64,000 nt of DNA from contig NZ_JACHCZ010000007.1 in assembly GCF_014207255.1 (NCBI RefSeq), positions 270,675 through 334,674 of the forward strand, in the 5' to 3' direction. Source of the stretch: Pseudomonas sp. JAI120 (GTDB lineage Bacteria; Pseudomonadota; Gammaproteobacteria; Pseudomonadales; Pseudomonadaceae). Below are positions 12,751-21,687 of this stretch, in pieces. Position numbers and translations under genes: made by a program. Position 1 is the stretch's first letter. Each line of letters starts with the position of its first letter. The notes below the pieces were generated by a model. That model was not told the origin of the DNA. It saw nothing but the letters and a program-made list of their open reading frames with translations, and searched no databases.

Positions 12751-13602
12751 ATGACTTTTGCTTCGTCCTCCCCCCGGTTGCCTTGCGGCAACCGGGTTCT
12801 TGATTTGGCCCATACACATGTTATGGGCATTCTTAATGTAACCCCTGACTCCTTTTCCGATGGTGGCCGCTTCAGCCAGCTTGATGCTGCATTGCGTCAC
12901 GCAGAAGCCATGGTGGCGGCCGGTGCGACCTTGATTGATGTGGGCGGTGAATCGACGCGGCCTGGTGCTCGTGTTGTTTCCCCTCTGGAGGAGTTGGAGC
13001 GCGTGGCGCCGATTGTCGAGCGCATCGCTCGAGAGTTGGATGTGATCATTTCGGTGGATACCTCTACCCCGGCCGTAATGCGTGAGACTGCGCGATTGGG
13101 GGCCGGCTTGATCAATGATGTGCGCTCCCTGCGGCGCGACGGCGCTCTGGATGCAGCTGCAGCTACCGGTTTGCCGGTGTGTTTGATGCATATGCTGGGT
13201 GAGCCCGGCAATATGCAGGACGGCCCGCACTATGATGACTTGGTTGGTGAGGTGAGTGGTTTTCTCTCCGAACGGGTTGCCCAATGCGCTGCGGTAGGTA
13301 TTGCGCCGGAAAGGATCATCCTTGATCCGGGGTTTGGTTTCGCCAAGACCCTGCAACACAATTTGAGTTTGTTCAAACACATGGAGTCCTTGCATGCCCT
13401 TGGTCGGCCCCTGTTGGTCGGTGTTTCGCGCAAGAGCATGATAGGGCTGGCATTGAATTGCCCGGTGGGTGAGCGGTTGTACGGCGGTCTTGCACTGGCG
13501 GCGCTTGCGGTGACCAAGGGTGCGCGCATCTTGCGTGTGCATGACGTTGCTGAGACCCTGGATGTGGTGCGCATGATTGCAGCTGTGGAATCAGCCGAAT
13601 AA
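12751..13602 (+). CDS. folP: Dihydropteroate synthase FolP
   Basis: Joins p-aminobenzoate to dihydropterin pyrophosphate in folate synthesis; target of sulfonamides. The 283-residue TIM-barrel protein shows both signatures: MGILNVTPDSFSDGG (about 26-40) and DVGGESTRPG (about 64-73), plus LDPGFGFAKT and the C-terminal RVHDV. It sits between ftsH and glmM with short gaps, the common proteobacterial ftsH-folP-glmM order, so the three are likely co-transcribed. Confidence 0.97.
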   Translation: MTFASSSPRLPCGNRVLDLAHTHVMGILNVTPDSFSDGGRFSQLDAALRHAEAMVAAGATLIDVGGESTRPGARVVSPLEELERVAPIVERIARELDVIISVDTSTPAVMRETARLGAGLINDVRSLRRDGALDAAAATGLPVCLMHMLGEPGNMQDGPHYDDLVGEVSGFLSERVAQCAAVGIAPERIILDPGFGFAKTLQHNLSLFKHMESLHALGRPLLVGVSRKSMIGLALNCPVGERLYGGLALAALAVTKGARILRVHDVAETLDVVRMIAAVESAE

Positions 13603-13618
13603 GAATGATGGAGCACTT

Positions 13619-14956
13619 ATGACTAAAAAATACTTTGGCACCGACGGTATCCGTGGTCGGGTCGGCGAGTTTCCGATTACTCCTGATTTCATGCTCAAGC
13701 TTGGATGGGCGGCGGGTATGGCGTTCCGCAGCATGGGGGCGTGCCGCATCCTGGTGGGCAAGGACACCCGAATTTCGGGGTACATGTTTGAATCAGCGCT
13801 TGAGGCCGGCTTATCCGCCGCAGGCGCCGATGTGATGTTGCTGGGGCCAATGCCGACGCCCGCGATTGCATACCTGACGCGTACCTTTCACGCTGAGGCC
13901 GGTATTGTGATCAGTGCTTCGCACAATCCACATGACGACAACGGCATCAAGTTCTTCTCCGGTCAGGGCACCAAGTTGCCGGATGAGATTGAGCTGATGA
14001 TCGAAGAGCTGTTGGATGCGCCGATGACCGTGGTCGAGTCCAGTAAGCTGGGCAAGGTGTCGCGCATCAATGACGCATCCGGTCGTTATATCGAGTTCTG
14101 CAAGAGCAGTGTGCCAACCAGTACCAATTTTGCCGGCCTGAAGATTGTCGTCGACTGCGCCCATGGTGCGACCTACAAAGTCGCGCCAAGCGTATTCAAG
14201 GAGCTGGGCGCAGACGTGACAGTGCTTTCGGCTCAGCCCAACGGATTGAACATCAACGAAAACTGCGGCTCCACCCATATGGAGCAGTTGCAAGCAGCTG
14301 TCCTGGCAGAGCATGCCGACCTCGGGATTGCCTTCGACGGTGACGGCGACCGCGTGCTGATGGTTGACCACACGGGGGCCGTGGTCGATGGCGATGATCT
14401 GTTGTTCATCATTGCCCGCGACCTGCATGAACGTAACAAGCTGCAAGGCGGTGTCGTCGGTACGCTGATGAGCAACCTTGGGCTTGAGCTGGCGTTGGCA
14501 GACCTGGGTATTCCTTTTGTTCGCGCCAATGTCGGTGACCGGTATGTGATCGCCGAACTGCTGGAGCGTAACTGGCAGGTAGGTGGTGAGAACTCCGGGC
14601 ACGTGGTGTGCTTCCAGCACACTACCACCGGTGACGCGATTATTGCGGCGTTGCAGGTGCTATTGGCTTTACGTCGCCGCGAAGAGAGCCTGGCTCAGGC
14701 GCGTCAGGCTTTGCGCAAATGCCCGCAAGTATTGCTTAACGTGCGTTTCGCAGGCGGGGAAAACCCGATCGAGCACCCTGCTGTCAAAGAGGCTTGCGAA
14801 CGCGCGACCCTGGCAATGGCTGGTCGTGGACGGGTATTGCTGCGCAAGTCTGGCACAGAGCCTTTGGTGCGCGTTATGGTCGAAGGTGACGACGAAATAC
14901 AGGTTCGCGGCCATGCCGAGGACCTGGCAAAACTGGTAACTGAAGTTTGCGCCTGA
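13619..14956 (+). CDS. glmM: Phosphoglucosamine mutase GlmM
   Basis: Interconverts glucosamine-6-phosphate and glucosamine-1-phosphate for UDP-GlcNAc, hence peptidoglycan and LPS. The 445-residue protein begins MTKKYFGTDGIRGRVG. It has the phosphoserine loop ISASHNPHDDNG with the active serine at residue 101, the metal loop DGDGDR, the sugar loop GGENSGH, and the phosphate-binding RKSGTEPLVRVM near the end. ATG 13619 has a GGAG Shine-Dalgarno at 13610-13613; the upstream in-frame start at 13577 would overlap folP. Confidence 0.97.
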   Translation: MTKKYFGTDGIRGRVGEFPITPDFMLKLGWAAGMAFRSMGACRILVGKDTRISGYMFESALEAGLSAAGADVMLLGPMPTPAIAYLTRTFHAEAGIVISASHNPHDDNGIKFFSGQGTKLPDEIELMIEELLDAPMTVVESSKLGKVSRINDASGRYIEFCKSSVPTSTNFAGLKIVVDCAHGATYKVAPSVFKELGADVTVLSAQPNGLNINENCGSTHMEQLQAAVLAEHADLGIAFDGDGDRVLMVDHTGAVVDGDDLLFIIARDLHERNKLQGGVVGTLMSNLGLELALADLGIPFVRANVGDRYVIAELLERNWQVGGENSGHVVCFQHTTTGDAIIAALQVLLALRRREESLAQARQALRKCPQVLLNVRFAGGENPIEHPAVKEACERATLAMAGRGRVLLRKSGTEPLVRVMVEGDDEIQVRGHAEDLAKLVTEVCA

Positions 14957-15022
14957 ATTCGGCTTGCCAGTGATGATGTGGTTGGGTAACATCTGCGCCC
15001 ACTTTGACCGACGAGGTACAGC

Positions 15023-15778
15023 ATGCGTCGCACTATGGTAGCTGGTAACTGGAAGATGCACGGTACCCGCGCCAGTGTCGCTGAGCTGATCAATGGCCTT
15101 CGTCACTTGGCCTTGCCTAGCGGTGCTGATATCGCGGTGTTCCCGCCTTGCTTGCATATCACCCAAGTGGTTGATGGCTTGAAAGGTAAGTCGATTCAGG
15201 TCGGCGCGCAGAATTCTGCGGTGGAAGCCATGCAAGGTGCGTTGACCGGTGAGATTGCACCGAGTCAGCTGGTTGATGCGGGTTGTTCCTATGTGCTTGT
15301 CGGGCACTCCGAGCGCCGTCAGATGATGGGCGAGCGTGATGGGACGCTCAATCGCAAGTTCGCAGCGGCACAGGCTTGTGGCTTGATTCCGGTGTTGTGT
15401 ATTGGGGAGACCCTTGAGCAGCGTGAATCGGGCAAGACTCTTGAGGTTGTCTCGCGTCAGCTTGGCAGCATCATCGAGGAGCTGGGTGTTGGTGCGTTCG
15501 CAAAGGCGGTAATTGCTTACGAGCCGGTCTGGGCCATTGGTACCGGGCTGACTGCTACACCGCAACAGGCGCAGGATGTGCACGCAGCCATCCGCGCTCA
15601 GTTAGCGGCAGAGAATTCTGACGTCGCACAAGGTGTGCGGCTTCTATACGGCGGCAGCGTGAAGGCGGCCAATGCGGTCGAACTGTTCGGCATGCCGGAT
15701 ATCGATGGGGGGCTCATTGGTGGAGCTTCCCTGAATGCAGATGAGTTCGGTGCGATTTGTCGCGCCGCGGGAAACTGA
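15023..15778 (+). CDS. tpiA: Triosephosphate isomerase TpiA
   Basis: Interconverts dihydroxyacetone phosphate and glyceraldehyde-3-phosphate. The 251-residue barrel has the N-terminal lysine in GNWKMHG, the catalytic histidine in LVGHSERR, the catalytic glutamate in AYEPVWAIGTG (flexible loop 6 follows), and the phosphate-binding LLYGGSV. It is followed after 4 bp by secG, as in many gammaproteobacteria. Confidence 0.97.
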   Translation: MRRTMVAGNWKMHGTRASVAELINGLRHLALPSGADIAVFPPCLHITQVVDGLKGKSIQVGAQNSAVEAMQGALTGEIAPSQLVDAGCSYVLVGHSERRQMMGERDGTLNRKFAAAQACGLIPVLCIGETLEQRESGKTLEVVSRQLGSIIEELGVGAFAKAVIAYEPVWAIGTGLTATPQQAQDVHAAIRAQLAAENSDVAQGVRLLYGGSVKAANAVELFGMPDIDGGLIGGASLNADEFGAICRAAGN

Positions 15779-15782
15779 AAAA

Positions 15783-16166
15783 ATGCTGGAAACAGTCGTA
15801 GTCGTTTTTCATCTGTTGGCTGCCTTGGGCGTAGTTGCCCTGGTTTTGTTGCAACAGGGTAAAGGTGCGGATGCTGGTGCGTCTTTCGGTGCAGGTGCTT
15901 CAAATACTGTGTTCGGAAGCCAAGGTACCTCTACCTTTCTTAGTAAGTTTACTGCTATACTTGCCGCCGGTTTCTTCATAACCAGCTTAGGGTTAGGTTA
16001 CTTTGCTAAAGAGAAAGCTCATGCGCTGACTCAAGTAGGTTTGCCAAACCCAGCGGTGTTGGAAGTGCCAAAAGCAAAACCGGCTTCTGATGATGTCCCG
16101 GTGCTTCAAGAGCAAAAGTCGGCTACTCCAGCGACTGACGTACCTCCAGCTCAAGAGCAGAAGTAA
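15783..16166 (+). CDS. secG: Preprotein translocase subunit SecG
   Basis: A small SecYEG channel subunit with two membrane spans: residues 1-22 (METVVVVFHLLAALGVVALVLLQ type) and about 54-73. The motif LLQQGKGADAGASFGAGASNTVFG between them is the SecG hallmark. It is 127 residues with a charged/proline tail. ATG 15783 lies 4 bp after the tpiA stop. The upstream in-frame extension overlaps tpiA and is rejected. tRNA-Leu follows 22 bp downstream, so the tRNA is probably processed from a secG read-through transcript. Confidence 0.96.
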   Translation: MLETVVVVFHLLAALGVVALVLLQQGKGADAGASFGAGASNTVFGSQGTSTFLSKFTAILAAGFFITSLGLGYFAKEKAHALTQVGLPNPAVLEVPKAKPASDDVPVLQEQKSATPATDVPPAQEQK

Positions 16167-16188
16167 GAAGGGTTGTAAGTGCTGTATT

Positions 16189-16274
16189 GCCGAGGTGGTG
16201 GAATTGGTAGACACGCAACCTTGAGGTGGTTGTGCCCATAGGGTGTAGGGGTTCGAGTCCCCTTCTCGGTACCA
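16189..16274 (+). tRNA. tRNA-Leu (anticodon GAG)
   Basis: An 86-nt cloverleaf: acceptor GCCGAGG pairs with TCTCGGT before ACCA (CCA encoded), with a long variable arm as in class II tRNAs. Anticodon loop TTGAGGT at 16221-16227 gives GAG at 16223-16225, reading CUC/CUU. It closely resembles E. coli leuU, which also follows secG. Confidence 0.97.
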
Positions 16275-16285
16275 ATTATCAGGAG

Positions 16286-16309
16286 AGCCCGCTGTTGCGG
16301 GCTTTCTTG
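16286..16309 (+). terminator. Terminator-like hairpin after tRNA-Leu
   Basis: AGCCCGC (16286-16292) pairs with GCGGGCT (16297-16303), followed by TTCTTGT. It likely ends the secG-tRNA-Leu transcript, perhaps incompletely. Confidence 0.75.
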
Positions 16310-16370
16310 TAGGTGGAAGGTTACATTGACCCTGTAAGGGATCGGTCGTATACTTCCGCCCCAGCTTTGT

Positions 16371-16447
<77 letters not shown>

Positions 16448-16457
16448 GTTTTAGCGG

Positions 16458-16480
16458 AGCCCCTTTTAAGGGGCTTTTTG
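16458..16480 (+). terminator. Terminator after tRNA-fMet
   Basis: AGCCCC (16458-16463) and GGGGCT (16470-16475) pair around TTTTAA, followed by a short T-run. It separates the tRNA from the rimP operon and may allow partial read-through. Confidence 0.8.
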
Positions 16481-16496
16481 TTAGCTGGACACTTTC

Positions 16497-16547
16497 AACG
16501 CCGCTGTTCGACGGCGTTTCAAGGATGGGCGTTTCGCCCATTTTTTT
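16497..16547 (+). terminator. Second double hairpin upstream of rimP
   Basis: Two further stem-loops in series: AACGCCG with CGGCGTT (16497-16518), then ATGGGCG-TTT-CGCCCAT (16525-16541) followed by a strong T-run to 16547. The latter is a full intrinsic terminator about 40 nt before the rimP start, so it looks like a leader attenuator for the rimP-nusA-infB operon. Confidence 0.7.
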
Positions 16548-16587
16548 ATTTTGCACAGCATGCACATACATGCACGAGGGGGTTCAG

Positions 16588-17046
16588 GTGTCGAGCAAGC
16601 TAGAAGAGTTGCAGGCCTTGTTGGCCCCGGTGGTCGTGGCCCTAGGCTATGAATGCTGGGGTATTGAGTTTTCGGCTCAAGGTCGCCACTCAATGTTGCG
16701 CGTTTATATCGATAAAGAGGGCGGTGTGCTGGTGGACGATTGTGCCATTGTCAGCCGTCAGATCAGCGGTGTTCTGGATGTTGAAGATCCTATCTCCGTT
16801 GAATACACCCTCGAAGTTTCCTCGCCAGGCATGGAACGCCCACTGTTCACTATTGATCAGTTTGCAAAATTTGCCGGTGAACAAGTGAAGATCAAGCTGC
16901 GATCCCCGTTCGAAGGGCGTCGCAACTTTCAGGGCCTTCTGCGCGGTGTAGAAGAACAGGATGTAGTGGTGCAGGTAGAAGACCATGAGTTCCTGTTGCC
17001 GATCGATATGATCGACAAGGCCAACATTATTCCCAGTTTTGACTGA
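16588..17046 (+). CDS. rimP: Ribosome maturation factor RimP
   Basis: Needed for 30S subunit maturation. The 152-residue protein begins at GTG 16588 (MSSKLEELQALLAPVV) with GAGGGGG about 7 nt upstream; the longer frame from 16525 would read through the leader hairpin and is rejected. The first domain carries RVYIDKEGGVLVDDCA and the SSPGMERPL motif; the second is SH3-like (about 90-150). It is first gene of the rimP-nusA-infB operon. Confidence 0.96.
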   Translation: MSSKLEELQALLAPVVVALGYECWGIEFSAQGRHSMLRVYIDKEGGVLVDDCAIVSRQISGVLDVEDPISVEYTLEVSSPGMERPLFTIDQFAKFAGEQVKIKLRSPFEGRRNFQGLLRGVEEQDVVVQVEDHEFLLPIDMIDKANIIPSFD

Positions 17047-17093
17047 GACGCGGATCCCGCGGATCCAATGGCTTGCGAAAGGCGAGGCGTACG

Positions 17094-18575
17094 ATGAGCA
17101 AAGAAGTACTGCTGGTTGTTGAGTCGGTATCCAATGAAAAGGGTGTACCGGCAAACGTGATTTTTGAAGCGCTGGAGCTGGCCCTGGCCACTGCTACCAA
17201 AAAGCGTTTTGAAGACGAAGTTGATCTGCGTGTGGAAATCAACCGCCACACTGGTGCCTATGAAACTTTCCGTCGCTGGACGGTCGTTGAAGAAGCCGAT
17301 CTTGATGATCCGGCCATCGAAACCTGGCCGAGCAAGGTTGCTGAAACGCACCCAGGCGCCCAGGTCGGTGATGTCGTCGAAGAAAAGATCGAATCCATCG
17401 AGTTCGGCCGTATCGCTGCACAGACCGCCAAGCAGGTCATCGTGCAGAAGGTTCGTGAAGCCGAGCGCGCTCAAGTCGTTGACGCCTATCGCGAGCGCCT
17501 GGGTGAAATCATCTCCGGCACCGTGAAAAAAGTTACCCGCGACAATGTGATCGTCGACCTGGGCAATAACGCCGAAGCGTTGCTGGCCCGCGAAGACATC
17601 ATCTCTCGCGAAACCTTCCGTGTCGGCGTGCGTTTGCGTGCGCTGCTCAAGGAAATCCGCACCGAGAACCGTGGCCCTCAGTTGATCCTGTCGCGTACTG
17701 CGCCGGAAATGCTGATTGAGCTGTTCCGTATCGAGGTGCCGGAAATTGCCGAAGGCCTGATCGAAGTCATGGCTGCGTCCCGCGACCCGGGTTCACGTGC
17801 CAAGATCGCGGTCCGCTCCAAGGACAAACGCATCGACCCGCAAGGCGCTTGCATCGGTATGCGCGGTTCGCGCGTCCAGGCAGTGTCGGGCGAATTGGGC
17901 GGTGAGCGTGTGGACATCGTCCTATGGGACGATAACCCGGCGCAGTTCGTGATCAATGCCATGTCGCCGGCTGAAGTGGCGGCAATTATCGTTGACGAAG
18001 ATGCCCATGCAATGGACATCGCCGTTGGCGCAGACAATCTGGCTCAGGCCATTGGTCGTGGTGGTCAGAACGTGCGTCTGGCCAGCCAGTTGACCGGCTG
18101 GACCCTGAACGTGATGACCGAATCGGACATCCAGGCTAAGCAGCAAGCTGAAACCGGTGACATCCTGCGCAACTTCATCGACGAGTTGGAAGTCGACGAA
18201 GACCTGGCGCAGGTGCTGGTAGATGAAGGCTTTACCAGCCTGGAAGAGATTGCCTACGTACCGTTGGAAGAAATGCTCAACATCGACGGCTTTGACGAAG
18301 ACACCGTCAACGAGCTTCGCGCTCGGGCCAAGGATCGTTTGTTGACTAAAGCCATCGCTACTGAGGAAAAGCTGGCAGACGCCCATCCGGCCGAAGACCT
18401 GCTCTCGCTTGAGGGTATGGACAAGGATTTGGCGATGGAACTGGCGGTGCGCGGCGTAATTACCCGCGAAGACCTGGCCGAGCAGTCTATTGACGATCTG
18501 CTCGACATCGACGGCATTGACGATGATCGTGCCGGCAAGTTGATCATGGCCGCCCGAGCCCATTGGTTCGAGTAA
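17094..18575 (+). CDS. nusA: Transcription termination/antitermination protein NusA
   Basis: RNA polymerase-binding pausing, termination and antitermination factor. The 493-residue protein has the N-terminal RNAP-binding domain (MSKEVLLVVESVSNEKG), an S1 domain (about 135-200), two KH domains (GACIGMRGSRVQ; AIGRGGQNVRLA) and two C-terminal acidic helix-hairpin repeats (about 365-490). ATG 17094 is the conserved start; earlier in-frame codons lack homology. infB follows 27 bp later. Confidence 0.97.
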   Translation: MSKEVLLVVESVSNEKGVPANVIFEALELALATATKKRFEDEVDLRVEINRHTGAYETFRRWTVVEEADLDDPAIETWPSKVAETHPGAQVGDVVEEKIESIEFGRIAAQTAKQVIVQKVREAERAQVVDAYRERLGEIISGTVKKVTRDNVIVDLGNNAEALLAREDIISRETFRVGVRLRALLKEIRTENRGPQLILSRTAPEMLIELFRIEVPEIAEGLIEVMAASRDPGSRAKIAVRSKDKRIDPQGACIGMRGSRVQAVSGELGGERVDIVLWDDNPAQFVINAMSPAEVAAIIVDEDAHAMDIAVGADNLAQAIGRGGQNVRLASQLTGWTLNVMTESDIQAKQQAETGDILRNFIDELEVDEDLAQVLVDEGFTSLEEIAYVPLEEMLNIDGFDEDTVNELRARAKDRLLTKAIATEEKLADAHPAEDLLSLEGMDKDLAMELAVRGVITREDLAEQSIDDLLDIDGIDDDRAGKLIMAARAHWFE

Positions 18576-18602
18576 TTAGGCGCGGCCTGAGGAGAGAAGT
18601 GC

Positions 18603-21128
18603 ATGACGCAAGTCACGGTGAAACAACTGGCCGATGAGGTCAAAACACCGGTAGAGCGCCTGTTGCAGCAGATGCGTGAGGCAGGTCTGCCGCACACCGC
18701 CGCCGATGAAGGTGTGAGCGATAGTGAGAAGCAGTCTTTGCTGACTCACTTGAAGAGCAGCCACAAGGCGAAAGTGGAAGAACCGCGCAAGATTACATTG
18801 CAGCGCAAAACCACCAGCACCCTGCGTGTTGCGGGTAGCAAGAGCATCAGCGTTGAAGTACGTAAGAAGAAAGTCTTCGTACAGCGCAGCCCGGAAGAAA
18901 TTGAAGCCGAGCGCAAACGCGAACTGGAAGAACGTCGCGCAGTAGAAAATGCTGCACGTCAGAAGGCTGAAGAAGAAGCCAAGCGTCGCGCTGAAGAAGA
19001 AGCGCGTCGCCAGCCTGCTGCTGCGCAAACTGCTTCCACTGAAGCAGTCGCCGCGCCTAGCGCTCCTGTAGAGGCTGTGCGTGAGGCTGCTCCGGCTGCC
19101 GCAGCACCAGCGTCTGCAGCTGATGCCCGCAAGCGTGACGAACCTCGTCGTCCGGATAAACCACGTGCCGACGATAACAATCGTCGCGGTGGTGGTGGCG
19201 ATGGCGAGCGTAAAAACGCTCCGCATCGTGCTTCGGTCAAAGAGAAAGCGCCTGCTCCACGCGTTGCCCCACGTACTACCGACGAAGAAAGCGATAGCTT
19301 CCGTCGTGGTGGTCGTGGCAAGGCCAAGCTGAAGAAACGCAACGCCCACGGTTTCCAGAGCCCAACCGGCCCTGTCGTGCGTGATGTGCAGATCGGCGAG
19401 ACCATCACTGTTGGCGACCTTGCCAACCAGATGTCGGTCAAGGCAGCTGAAATCATCAAGTTCATGTTCAAACTGGGTACTCCAGCGACCATCAACCAGG
19501 TGCTTGATCAGGAAACTGCTCAACTGGTAGCCGAAGAACTGGGCCACAAAGTGACCCTGGTCAGCGACACCGCCCTGGAAGATTCCCTGGCAGAGTCCCT
19601 GAAGTTTGAAGGTGAGACGTTCTCCCGTGCGCCAGTCGTGACCGTAATGGGCCACGTTGACCATGGTAAGACTTCGCTGCTCGACTACATCCGTCGTGCC
19701 AAGGTAGCTGCTGGCGAAGCCGGTGGTATCACCCAGCACATCGGTGCGTACCACGTTGAAACCGAGCGCGGCATGGTCACCTTCCTCGACACCCCTGGTC
19801 ACGCCGCGTTTACCGCAATGCGTGCCCGTGGTGCCAAGGCGACTGACATTGTGATCCTGGTTGTTGCAGCGGACGACGGCGTGATGCCGCAGACCATTGA
19901 AGCTGTCCAGCACGCTAAAGCCGCTGGTGTTCCTCTGGTTGTTGCCGTGAACAAGATCGACAAGCCGGGCGCCGATCTCGATCGCATCCGTAGCGAACTG
20001 TCGGTTCATGGCGTGACGTCTGAAGAGTGGGGCGGTGATACGCCGTTCGTTTCGGTTTCGGCGAAAGTCGGTACTGGCGTGGACGAACTGCTCGAAGCTG
20101 TCCTGCTGCAAGCTGAAGTACTTGAGCTGAAAGCAACCCCGTCGGCCCCAGGTCGTGGTGTTGTGGTTGAGTCGCGTCTCGACAAAGGTCGTGGCCCGGT
20201 TGCAACCGTACTGGTTCAAGACGGTACTCTGCGTCAAGGCGATATGGTACTGGTCGGTTCGAACTATGGCCGTGTACGTGCCATGCTCGACGAGAACGGC
20301 AAGCCAATCAAGGAAGCCGGTCCTTCCATCCCTGTCGAGATCCTCGGCCTGGACGGTACTCCGGACGCCGGCGACGAGATGAGCGTGCTGTCTGACGAGA
20401 AGAAAGCCCGTGAAGTGGCTTTGTTCCGCCAAGGCAAGTTCCGCGAAGTCAAACTGGCTCGCGCTCACGCCGGCAAGCTGGAAAACATCTTCGAGAACAT
20501 GGGCCAGGCAGAGAAGAAGACGCTTAATATCGTCCTCAAATCTGACGTTCGTGGTTCCCTCGAAGCGTTGAACGGCGCCTTGAATGGCCTGGGTAACGAC
20601 GAAGTGCAAGTGCGTGTTGTGGGTGGCGGTGTCGGTGGTATCACCGAATCCGACGCCAACCTGGCGCTGGCTTCCAACGCTGTACTGTTTGGCTTCAACG
20701 TGCGTGCCGATGCTGGCGCTCGCAAGATTGTCGAGCAGGAAGGCCTGGACATGCGTTACTACAACGTCATCTACGACATCATCGAAGACGTCAAGAAAGC
20801 CCTCACCGGCATGCTTGGCAGCGACGTCCGCGAGAACATCCTAGGTATCGCCGAAGTACGTGACGTGTTCCGCTCGCCGAAATTTGGTGCGATCGCCGGT
20901 TGCATGGTTATCGAAGGTACCGTGTACCGTAACCGTCCAATCCGTGTACTGCGTGAAGACATCGTTATCTTCGAAGGCGAGCTGGAATCCCTGCGCCGCT
21001 TCAAGGATGACGCTTCCGAAGTGCGTGCCGGCATGGAATGCGGTATCGGCGTCAAGAGCTACAACGACGTCAAGGCTGGCGACAAGATCGAAGTCTACGA
21101 GAAGGTTCAGGTTGCTCGCAGCCTCTAA
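18603..21128 (+). CDS. infB: Translation initiation factor IF-2
   Basis: GTPase that places initiator tRNA on the 30S subunit. The 841-residue protein has an N-terminal IF2-N domain (TVKQLADEVKTPVERLLQQM), a long charged low-complexity linker (about 90-240, rich in Glu/Arg/Ala and then Arg/Gly), a second IF2-N domain (about 265-315), and the G domain with GHVDHGKT at 350-357, DTPGH and NKID. Beta-barrel and fMet-tRNA-binding C domains follow. Internal starts for a short isoform are possible but not distinguishable by eye. Confidence 0.97.
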   Translation: MTQVTVKQLADEVKTPVERLLQQMREAGLPHTAADEGVSDSEKQSLLTHLKSSHKAKVEEPRKITLQRKTTSTLRVAGSKSISVEVRKKKVFVQRSPEEIEAERKRELEERRAVENAARQKAEEEAKRRAEEEARRQPAAAQTASTEAVAAPSAPVEAVREAAPAAAAPASAADARKRDEPRRPDKPRADDNNRRGGGGDGERKNAPHRASVKEKAPAPRVAPRTTDEESDSFRRGGRGKAKLKKRNAHGFQSPTGPVVRDVQIGETITVGDLANQMSVKAAEIIKFMFKLGTPATINQVLDQETAQLVAEELGHKVTLVSDTALEDSLAESLKFEGETFSRAPVVTVMGHVDHGKTSLLDYIRRAKVAAGEAGGITQHIGAYHVETERGMVTFLDTPGHAAFTAMRARGAKATDIVILVVAADDGVMPQTIEAVQHAKAAGVPLVVAVNKIDKPGADLDRIRSELSVHGVTSEEWGGDTPFVSVSAKVGTGVDELLEAVLLQAEVLELKATPSAPGRGVVVESRLDKGRGPVATVLVQDGTLRQGDMVLVGSNYGRVRAMLDENGKPIKEAGPSIPVEILGLDGTPDAGDEMSVLSDEKKAREVALFRQGKFREVKLARAHAGKLENIFENMGQAEKKTLNIVLKSDVRGSLEALNGALNGLGNDEVQVRVVGGGVGGITESDANLALASNAVLFGFNVRADAGARKIVEQEGLDMRYYNVIYDIIEDVKKALTGMLGSDVRENILGIAEVRDVFRSPKFGAIAGCMVIEGTVYRNRPIRVLREDIVIFEGELESLRRFKDDASEVRAGMECGIGVKSYNDVKAGDKIEVYEKVQVARSL

Positions 21129-21199
21129 CTCGCGCACTTCCGGAGCCACGCCGTGTGTGGGCATGCAAATGCCCCGCAAAGCGTACGGACTCTAAACGC

Positions 21200-21233
21200 A
21201 ACGCCCGGTCTGGCTTTTGTCAGGCCGGGCGTT
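21200..21233 (+). other. Stem-loop between infB and rbfA
   Basis: AACGCCCGG(T)CTG pairs with CAG(G)CCGGGCGTT around an 8-nt loop, about 13 bp including one wobble, followed only by TTG. It may be a partial terminator or 3'-end stabiliser reducing downstream expression relative to infB. Confidence 0.6.
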
Positions 21234-21288
21234 TGCCGCTTTCAGACCCCATGGGTTTCCACCGTGTGGCAGTAACAGGTAACAAGAC

Positions 21289-21684
21289 ATGGCAAAAGAA
21301 TACAGCCGTACCCAGCGTATCGGCGATCAGATGCAGCGCGAGCTGGCCCAACTGATCCGTCGCGAAGTTAAAGACCCGCGCGTTGGCCTGGTCACCATCA
21401 CTGCCGTTGAAGTGAGTCGTGACGTGGGTCATGCGAAGATCTTCATCACCGTGATGGGGCAGGACAACAGCGAAGAAATCGCGCAAAGCATCAAGGTGCT
21501 CAACTCGGCCGCAGGTTTCCTGCGCATGCAGTTGGCCCGTGAAATGAAGTTGCGCAGCGTGCCCCAGTTGCACTTCCACTACGACGAAAGCGTCGTGCGT
21601 GGCGCGCACCTGTCGGCACTGATCGAGCGCGCCGTGGCTGAAGACAGCCAGCACCCATCCACACCTGAAGACGCCAAGGAGTAA
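21289..21684 (+). CDS. rbfA: Ribosome-binding factor A RbfA
   Basis: A cold-shock and 30S maturation factor that binds near helix 1 of 16S rRNA. The 131-residue KH-like protein begins MAKEYSRTQRIGDQMQRELAQLI and contains VKDPRVGLVTITAVEVS and the FLRMQLAREMKLRSVPQLHFHYDES-type core. truB starts 3 bp later. Confidence 0.96.
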   Translation: MAKEYSRTQRIGDQMQRELAQLIRREVKDPRVGLVTITAVEVSRDVGHAKIFITVMGQDNSEEIAQSIKVLNSAAGFLRMQLAREMKLRSVPQLHFHYDESVVRGAHLSALIERAVAEDSQHPSTPEDAKE

Positions 21685-21687
21685 GCG

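Noticed and set aside
18576..20609. 677-codon minus-strand frame opposite infB
   Set aside because: Antisense shadow of infB; low-complexity sequence and no start context.
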